A DNA stretch of 64,000 nt from Hermatobates lingyangjiaoensis. Its lineage: Eukaryota > Arthropoda > Insecta > Hemiptera > Hermatobatidae. The notes beneath the pieces are model-generated. The model was not told the DNA's origin. It saw nothing but the letters and a program-made list of their open reading frames with translations, and searched no databases. The DNA lies in assembly GCA_026182355.1 (NCBI GenBank), contig JAPFBL010000939.1, positions 46,070 to 110,069 of the forward strand. Direction: 5' to 3'. Below, one piece after another: positions 57,564-64,000 of the stretch. Both the position numbers and the translations under genes were made by a program. Position 1 is the first letter of the stretch; every line of letters starts with the position of its first letter.

Positions 57564-57900
57564 ATACTAAATATGGATATTGTCCATATTTATTAGTGTT
57601 ATTTTATATTTTACTATTAGTAAATTTGCATGTAGTAATAAATAAGTAAGTAGTCGTACATAAATAGTACTACTACTTAGTAGTTAAGTAGTACTACTTA
57701 GTAGTTAAGTAGTACTACTTAGCTTCATAAGTAGTAAAAATTACATATAATTTACGTATAGTATAGTAAATTTCTGCATAGGAAGTGCAAATTGATATTT
57801 TTTAAAGTTTTGTGTTTTTACATTGTTTACAAAACAAAGAAATTGGCTTTAAAATTTATATAATATTTATATTTATTGGTGTTATTTTATATTTTAATTA
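57564..57900. repeat. About 145-base tandem repeat, continuation
   Basis: Two further units, one with a TAGTAGTTAAGTAGTACTAC expansion. Confidence 0.75.
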
Positions 57901-57904
57901 TTCT

Positions 57905-58710
57905 GTATTATATACTCTATAATTTCTACTAGTAAAAGTATAGTATTTTCAATTTCTCATGATTTGTGTACTATCAAAATAGATTTTTATTTCGTGATTC
58001 CAATAACTTTTTGATAAGTCAAGAAATAATTAATTAAATGATTCACTCCCTCTAGTCTTCTGAAAAACTAATTAGTTTTTCATGATTTGAACTCTTTTAT
58101 GTAATCTTCTTTTTGTCTTATTCTCTCTCTATCTCTCTTTCTCTTATAAACTCTTCTTAATCTTCTTCCTTAAATAAGGTGTACTAGAAGAGGAAAGAAA
58201 AAAAAAAAGGAAAAAAAAAACCACAACCCTACCCTCTTCTCGTCTATATCGTTTGCCTTTAGCTCTCTCCCATCCTTTGATTACCTATTAAACCAGACCA
58301 GTCCAATAATGGATTACAACTAAGTTTCAAAACTAGTAATTAGCTGACAAGGTGCCTGTGAACATGGCTATTAAAAAAAATTCATTCAACTTTTTTTTGC
58401 CCCCTCATCCCCCCCCCCCCCCAAACACTTATGATTCTAAGGCAAATCAAAATAAAATTGATTAAATATTAAATAATAATTTTTTTTTTAAATTAATGAT
58501 TTGTTTAAAAAATATTATAAATAAAATATAAGGTACAGTAAGTTATGCTGGTATGGTGAACTAATCCAATTCGCAGGTGCACTTGGTGTCCTTTTTAATT
58601 CCCTCATGATGATGGTTAGACCAAAAATTAGAAACAGTAAGGGTGTCATTCTATCTACTGTGTAGCTATAGTTTACTATGAAACGTTTGCTGTCCTAGAT
58701 AATTTTATAT
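57905..58710. other. Non-coding, with family C' scrap
   Basis: Low-complexity CTCTC at 58120-58160, poly-C at 58400-58425. A diverged C' right arm lies at 58566-58708 (CACTTGGTGTCC, CTCATGATGATGGTTAGACC). Confidence 0.5.
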
Positions 58711-58716
58711 ATATAT

Positions 58717-58823
58717 GATCAAACCACAATAAGAAAATGGGAAAACAGGACTAAGATCTTTCAACCGTAACAAGCGGTCTTTGTCAGAGTCAAAAACCCA
58801 ACTGAGTCAGTTGGAAATCTTTA
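58717..58823. mobile_element. Family A element A32, left arm only
   Basis: Left arm through GTCAGAGTCAAAAACCC AAC; only GGAAATCTTT of the right arm remains. Confidence 0.75.
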
Positions 58824-58868
58824 TATATATATATATATAATATATATATTATATATATATATATATAT
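58824..58868. repeat. TA microsatellite
   Basis: (TA)n with TAATAT interruptions. Confidence 0.88.
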
Positions 58869-59025
58869 GATTTCACATTAAACAGGTGAAATAACAATCA
58901 ATCATCAAACCACAATAAGAAAATGGGAAAACAAGACTAAGATCTTTCAACCGTAACAAGCAATCTTCGTCAAAGTCAAAAACCCAACTGTTGGGTTACA
59001 TTTCTTATTGTGGTTTGATCATTTA
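58869..59025. mobile_element. Family A element A33
   Basis: Left arm complete; the right arm is cut to TTTCTTATTGTGGTTTGATC. Confidence 0.78.
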
Positions 59026-59075
59026 TATATATATATAAACTGAACGTTTCTATTTATTTAGTTTCAGCATTTTGA

Positions 59076-59190
59076 ATGCCTTATGCTAGCTTGCTTTGGC
59101 AATTATCACCTTCTCAAAAGAAAATTGTAAGGAAAATAGAAGCTATAAGTAGGAAAATCATGAATGCAGAATCTGCTATCAATTCAATAA
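59076..59190 (+). CDS. PLE ORF N-terminal fragment (family H)
   Basis: MPYASLLWQLSPSQKKIVRK, IEAISRKIMNAESAINS, then TA codons. Related to 17969, 40234 and 55928. No ribozyme upstream. Confidence 0.6.
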
Positions 59191-59199
59191 TATATATAT

Positions 59200-59300
59200 A
59201 TATATATACGGAATTAAAGGTTATCAAAACTATATCAGTTCTAATAAACTTTAGTTCCGTTTCTATTTCATGGTCGATACATTTATCAATATATATTTAT
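59200..59300 (+). mobile_element. Family B 3' end, diverged
   Basis: ATAAACTTTAGTTCCGTTTC, CATGGTCGATACATTTATCA, TA tract. Confidence 0.55.
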
Positions 59301-59329
59301 ATATATATATATATATATAATATATATAT

Positions 59330-59400
59330 TAAATAGTTTCATTCATCATCAGGACGTGAATAAGATCTAAGGGAAATATCTGGTTAATATCTGGTTAAAT
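59330..59400 (-). mobile_element. Family F ribozyme-region scrap
   Basis: TTCATCATCAGGACGTGAAT AAGATCT is the reverse of the sequence upstream of the family F core at 39890-39915. Confidence 0.5.
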
Positions 59401-59412
59401 ATCTACCTTTCC

Positions 59413-59418
<6 letters not shown>

Positions 59419-59449
<31 letters not shown>

Positions 59450-59580
59450 TATATATATATAAATATACAATATATATATATATATATATATATATGCATA
59501 TATATAGTTAATGTTTCAAACTACAATAAGAAAAAGCAGAAAAAAATGAAGATCATTCAATCCTAACAAGCGATCTTCGT
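59419..59580. repeat. TA microsatellite and family A scrap A34
   Basis: (TA)n to about 59505, then TTCAAACTACAATAAG...AACAAGCGATCTTCG. Confidence 0.65.
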
Positions 59581-60598
59581 TTGTGATATATAGTTAAAAT
59601 TATTAGAATTAATTTAAAAGATTATATTTACGTCTTTTTTTTTTAACATTGCATCAATTTTAATACTAATTATAGTAAATTAGCATATTATTCTATTTTG
59701 AATTTTAGATTCAAGATATATTATATTAATTTTTTTTTTTTTTTTAGTTCACTTTTCATAATGTGTCCTTTAAAAAAAAAAAAAATAAAATGAATGATTT
59801 ATTTCTAATTCATCTTTTGAGATAATTCTAGTTGTTTTCTTTTTAGACGGTTTAAAAAAGAGTATTGTTATAATGTTGTCGTAAAGAGACACGATTCTGA
59901 CCTCTATGATGACCTGAAAGAGAATAGGAGACGCGGGTGATTTTTGCTTCAAGTTAACTATCAGGTTTAAAGGATCTTAGATTATCGCAACAGATTATCA
60001 AATTTTTTTTTTTTTTTTGGGATAAGGAGTATATTAAGTAGTTGTGTTCCTAAGTAAATAGGCATAGATTAATGCCTGGTTTAATAATCATATTTTAAGT
60101 ATACTGAAAGAGGTATTCTTTTTCTTTTTTTTTTTTTTTTTTAAATCGCTACTAAATTGTCACGATTAATTTATAGCAAAATAATATTTTGCTTGTTTCA
60201 AAAACAACCGATAAACTTTATAAAACACAAGTTCAACATCAATCGCGTCCGATAAACAGATATGACAACCTTTTTGACACTTAGACAATTAAATAAGTTT
60301 TGAGGTGGACATATAGTAGGCAGGTACTGTTTAATTGATTTATTTTAGAATAATTTGATAATAAAATCATATTTAAAAATAGAGTACTATTTTGGTGGGG
60401 GGGGGGGGGGGGTGAGGTAGTTATTTATTATTATTATGTACATTTATATACATATTATGTTCTCAAAATATATTCTACTATCGTGATAATGATTTCTGTA
60501 AAATTGAAAGCTTGTAAGTAAAGTATATTATTTAGTAATCTATAGAAATTTGTCTTCGTTGTCTTTGGGACAACTCCTCAATAATATCACGCCCTGAT
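59581..60598. other. AT-rich non-coding DNA
   Basis: No gene recognised; poly-G run at 60394-60412. Confidence 0.5.
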
Positions 60599-60599
60599 A

Positions 60600-60672
60600 A
60601 AGAAAACTAGTTAGAAAATAGAAAACACCAGTTAAAAACTCGTGAATGCGGAAGCTTCAGTCCAATTTAATA
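60600..60672 (+). pseudogene. PLE N-terminal remnant
   Basis: NAEASVQFNT then a TA tract; matches VNAEAAAYFNS. Confidence 0.45.
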
Positions 60673-60693
60673 CGATATATATATATATATATA

Positions 60694-60884
60694 TGATCAA
60701 ACCACAATAAGAAATGGGAAAACAAGACTAAGATCTTTCAACCGTAACAAGCGGTCTTCGTCAGAGTCAAAAACCCAACCGACGAAGACCGCTTGTTAGG
60801 GTTGAAAGATCTTAGTCTTGTTTTCCCATTTCTTATTGTGATTTGATCATTGATTGTTATTTCACGTGTTTATGTGAAATCTTT
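60694..60884. mobile_element. Family A foldback element A35
   Basis: Left arm ribozyme intact; the right arm starts at GACGAAGACCG and ends GTGAAATCTTTATATAT. Confidence 0.84.
60726..60768 (-). ncRNA. Hammerhead-like ribozyme, family A
   Basis: Consensus at all positions. Confidence 0.72.
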
Positions 60885-60906
60885 ATATATATAAATATAT
60901 ATATAT

Positions 60907-61025
60907 AGGTGTGTTCTCTAATCGGTCTACGGTCAATTTTCTATGATAAAAAATCAAACTCTTGTTGCCGACGTTTCGGTTTTCTTTTAAAATCTTTTTA
61001 TAGGTAGACATAAGAATTTTTTTAA
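60907..61025 (-). mobile_element. Family B (B' subtype) 3' region
   Basis: Reverse of GAGTTTGATTTTTTATC, GAAAATTGACCG; GAAACGUC GGC with a degenerate core. Ends in a TA tract at 60890-60906. Confidence 0.65.
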
Positions 61026-61066
61026 CTAAGAAAATAAAATTGATATTATTTAAAGGAACAATAATG

Positions 61067-61200
61067 TTAACCGGACAAAACCCTCGACTAGACTTTATTC
61101 TAAACTTAGTCCTAACAGTGAAACCCCTTAATCAGAAAATTGGAAATGTATGTAGAAAATACGAAAGAATAAAAGCAGTCAAACAATTTAATAAAACACG
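61067..61200 (+). CDS. PLE ORF N-terminal fragment (family B type)
   Basis: MLTGQNPRLDFILNLVLTVK, PLNQKIGNVCRKYERIKAVK, QFNKT, then (AC)n/(TA)n codons at 61200-61260. The KYERIKAVKQFNKT stretch lines up with the VNAE--YFN region of other N-termini. Fragment only. Confidence 0.5.
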
Positions 61201-61225
61201 CGCACACACACACATACACACACAC

Positions 61226-61257
<32 letters not shown>

Positions 61258-61357
61258 TACATATTGAAGTAAATCACCACAAATGATCAGGAGGATATCG
61301 TTCTGTGACCATTCGTCTAACACGTCGTTTGTGTTATATATATATATATAACAAATA

Positions 61358-61640
61358 TACACCTGTTCGATGAAAATACGATCCAAAACTGACAAATAAA
61401 TTTAATCTAGATGAAGAAATATTGAGAAATTAAAAACACACACTTATTGTCTGTAATTATCTCTTTGAACCGTCTTCAGGAGAGATAAGAGACAGAAACA
61501 AAAGGCACTGATTTCTGTACCAGAGAACTTCATTTTTTTCCGCTCTTATCTTAGGCTCTTGAAGACGGTTCAATCCAAAAATTAACAACTGTAAGTGTGT
61601 GTTTTTAATTTATCTAATTTTTATCTACATTCAATTTTAA
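61358..61640. mobile_element. Family C foldback C8, diverged
   Basis: CGATGAAAATACGATCCAAA left, GAACCGTCTTCAGGAGAG; right CTTGAAGACGGTTCAATCC, ACTGTAAGTGTGTGTTTTTA. Cores partly lost. A further right-arm scrap with CUGAAGA is at 61800-61885. Confidence 0.68.
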
Positions 61641-61889
61641 CAATTTATATACATTTATGTAGTTAAATGATTAAAATTTTTGAAAAAAAATTTTAGTTAC
61701 ATCTCTTTTTAAATATTTCATTAATTTCAATAGTAGTCATGGGAAATTATAATTTTATTCTATTTAGCATTTTTATAAAATTTGATTCAAGATATATTTG
61801 TTTTTTCCCTGTCTTTTCTTTTCCTGAAGACGGTTCAATCCAAAAAATTAGCGACTGTAAGTGTTTATTTTTAATTTATCTAATGTTGT

Positions 61890-62455
61890 TATGAAATAAT
61901 ATCATTCATTAAAAATTTCTAACTGAACCAAACTTTTATAACACTTAAACGATCAAATAAAAACGAACATGATTCACAATAATATTATTAAAAAAAAAAA
62001 AAAATCTATAAATTTATGATTGTACGCATAAATATAAAAAAAAAGTGTAATTTTTGACCAATGCTGTTAATTTACAGTACTTAATTTTATTCGTTTGAAA
62101 TAATTGTAAAAAATAAAACAGGATCACATCTTAAACTCAAAATTAATATGGAACACATATAAAAAGAACATATATATTAATTACAGATAAATATGAAAAT
62201 TAAATAGTGAAAAATATCTATTTTACTATTTCATAAGTTTTTTTTTAAATATTGTCTGAGGAAGCAAAGAGAAAATTTCCCTAATTATTTAAGTTGTAAT
62301 CATGCCAATTTTTTTGTCCATGTTTTTTTTTCAATTTAAATATCATGCTATAGATTTTATTTATATGCTTTATTCCTTATTATTTTTTTGTATAATTAGT
62401 GATAGACGAAATCTGATAAGTTTGTTACTAGACAGAGCTTGTGAAACATAATAAA
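61890..62455. other. AT-rich non-coding DNA
   Basis: No gene recognised. Confidence 0.5.
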
Positions 62456-62461
62456 TTATTT

Positions 62462-62735
62462 CTAATGTAGTGTAATCAGTTATTATGTGGTATTTACTCA
62501 TTGTAGGGTAAAAATCTAATGAAATTGGTCTCCACATATAAAAATTTTAATGATATAAACAACGCGTTTAGAACACGTAGTGTTCTTCCTCAGGCATTAA
62601 CTAAAAAATACAATGACACCAGAGAGTTATCTATAGTACAAAGTAAATAAGTACAAAAATTAATATAAAATAAGGCGGAAAGTACTTTACCTAAGGATGA
62701 CTGCCTCTGAATAAGACTGACTGGAAATGGAATGG
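62462..62735 (-). mobile_element. Family G element, single arm
   Basis: CTAATGTAGTGTAATCAGTTA, GTAGGGTAAAAATCTAATG, ribozyme region with one change (AACGCGTTTAGAACACG), then the same upstream sequence as 53510-53650. Confidence 0.72.
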
Positions 62736-62844
62736 ACATGGGTGGGGGTATAGGGTACATCTGTTTTTTATTCGAAGGCAGGTACATTTCATTGTAATTT
62801 TTTTTTTCTCTTAAAAGTTAGGATGAGCCTATAGGAAGCCAAGC

Positions 62845-63000
62845 CAGTTAAGATCTCTACCCTAAACACACTTGAGTTAGAAGTCATGAAGTACACAAGT
62901 CATGAAGCCTTCGCCTATTACTAAAAAGGGTATAAAAAATAATAAATGAGCCACAATTTTTGCTACCTAGAACAGCACTAAAATGTAATAGCCTTATAAG
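62845..63000. repeat. SINE-1 tail and 3022-type repeat scraps
   Basis: AAGATCTCTACCCTAAACAC ACTTGAGTTAG, then AAAAATAATAAATGAGCCAC. Confidence 0.5.
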
Positions 63001-63650
63001 TATGAACGTTAGAAAACAAAAAAAAAAATTAGCCATAGTTTGAAAATTTACAAGCAAAGATGTTTAGTAGAGTAAAGAAAAATATTTGTTTGTGAGTATA
63101 TCTTTTCTAAAACTATTTAAAGTAATCAAAATATAGATGAATTCCCCCCAAAAAAAAAAACTGAAACTATTACAAATTTCATTGTCTGTAATTTAAATAA
63201 TCATAAGTCAATGTTTAATTTTTTTAAAAAAAAAAAAAATCGAATACTAAAAAAGAACGTTATTTCAAATAAAAGTGTTTCTTTTTTTTAAATCTGCCCT
63301 CATTATTAGCATAAATACATCATTACACGGGCTTAAAGAAAGAAGACCTCTATAACGGCCTATAATCATGTGGAATAACTAAACAGACGTTTCGCCACGT
63401 AACAACCTTCCTCAAGGCGACAATAGCAGGCCTGTTTCTTTTCAAATGGTAATTACTGGATATTTCCTTCTTCTAATTTCATTTATGATATATTTTTATG
63501 GTATTTAAAGATTGGTTTAAAAAAGCTGTGGAATTTGATGTTTTATTGGGTTGAAACATTTTTAGTTATGAGAAGGATGGTTATACCTAAATACTGGTAT
63601 TCATTCCTTTTTCAATCTCTGTCTCTCTCACTCCTATTTTGTTACACAGT
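63001..63650. other. No gene; possible worn PLE motif
   Basis: AT-rich. On the minus strand at 63385-63425 CUUGAGGAAGGUUGUU...GGCGAAACGUC resembles a degraded hammerhead region. Confidence 0.4.
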
Positions 63651-63659
63651 ATCCCTTAT

Positions 63660-64000
63660 AGAGATGATACGTGGTAATCCAAAATATTATTATAAATTAT
63701 GGAATAGTAGAAAATAACATTATTAGTACAGATTTGATACCTGGTATTCCAAAATATAATTATAAATTACAGAATAGGAGAAACTATCATTATTAGAACA
63801 GAGCTGATACGAGGTATTGCAGAATATAATTAGAAAATACAGACTAATAAAAAATATCATTATTAGTACAGATTTGATACGTGATATTCCAAAATGTAAT
63901 TATAAATTATAGAATAGTAGAAAATAACATTATTAGTACAGATTTGATACGTGGTATTCCAAAATATAATAATAAATTATAGAATAGTAGAAAATTCATT
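63660..64000. repeat. 70-base tandem repeat, runs off window
   Basis: GATAC of GATTTGATACGTGGTATTCC recurs at 63666, 63736, 63806, 63876 and 63946, exactly 70 apart. The array continues past 64000. Confidence 0.88.

Overview
The window is strongly AT-rich eukaryotic DNA, most likely from an arthropod. The evidence is one exon of a GATA-type zinc-finger gene in the style of animal GATA-1/2/3 (Drosophila grain class), R1/Jockey/I-like LINE 3' ends, Tc1/mariner relics, and a tRNA-derived SINE whose tail is made of CCTAA units, the complement of the arthropod telomere repeat TTAGG. The species cannot be named from the sequence. The only host coding segment I can support is the GATA exon (19252-19386, minus strand), which has consensus splice sites. 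The rest reads as intronic or intergenic DNA filled with repeats. Most short open frames are read through TA microsatellites (poly-Ile-Tyr) or satellite DNA and are not genes.

The dominant content is a large collection of fragments of Penelope-like retroelements (PLEs) and small PLE-derived elements. I sort them into letter families A to K by sequence. Most contain a compact hammerhead-ribozyme (HHR) motif: stem I, a CUGANGA core, stem II, GAAA, a short self-complementary stem III, a cleavage base, then the stem I partner. Family A has GACU/AGUC around CUGACGA and GAAAGAUCUU. Family B has UGCC/GGCA with a degenerate core. C and C' have UCUC/GAGA with GAAAAUUA. D has CUC/GAG with GAAAAUUU. E has GAAAUAU. 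F has GUC/GAC with GAAACAUGUC. G has GAAACGCGUU. H has AAC/GUU with GAAAGCUU. I has ACC/GGU with GAAACGUC. J has GCUCU/AGAGC and follows a GIY-YIG reading frame. K is a ribozyme-free foldback. PLE protein pieces are GIY-YIG endonuclease fragments (8783, 54883), ORF C-termini (16647, 47822, 52806) and ORF N-termini that end in LLPxYTN and then run into (TA)n (16982, 17969, 39937, 40234, 48172, 55928, 59076).

These elements repeatedly occur as head-to-head inverted pairs: 3' ends point outward into TA microsatellites and 5' ends (the ribozymes) meet in the middle. Several arms begin exactly at, or one base from, the predicted ribozyme cleavage site. This fits a retroelement system in which ribozyme-trimmed RNAs are reverse transcribed from both strands of a self-complementary (TA)n target. 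It is the most interesting signal in the window.

Layout: 1.5-2.2 kb, three family A pairs; 2.2-7.6 kb, SINEs, a foldback, a LINE end and duplications; 8.2-14.5 kb, families C, B, J, A, D, E; 16.3-18.3 kb, a PLE composite and a PLE pair; 18.7-19.2 kb, a long family C palindrome beside the GATA exon; 19.5-20.5 kb, SINE with tandem units; 21-27.6 kb, mixed pairs and a mariner relic; 28.2-29.6 kb, SINE-tail tandem array; 30.5-31.1 kb, second mariner relic; 35.0-36.9 kb, satellite; 37.5-41.1 kb, families C, K, E, A, F, H, I; 43 kb, small repeats; 45.2-46.7 kb, a cluster of family A; 47.7-48.3 kb, PLE composite; 48.9-52.8 kb, about 80-bp repeats broken by LINEs and a nested SINE; 52.8-56.1 kb, PLE pieces and a MITE; 56.1-57.9 kb, about 145-bp repeats; 58.7-62.8 kb, further A, B, C, G; 63.7-64.0 kb, a 70-bp tandem repeat running off the end.
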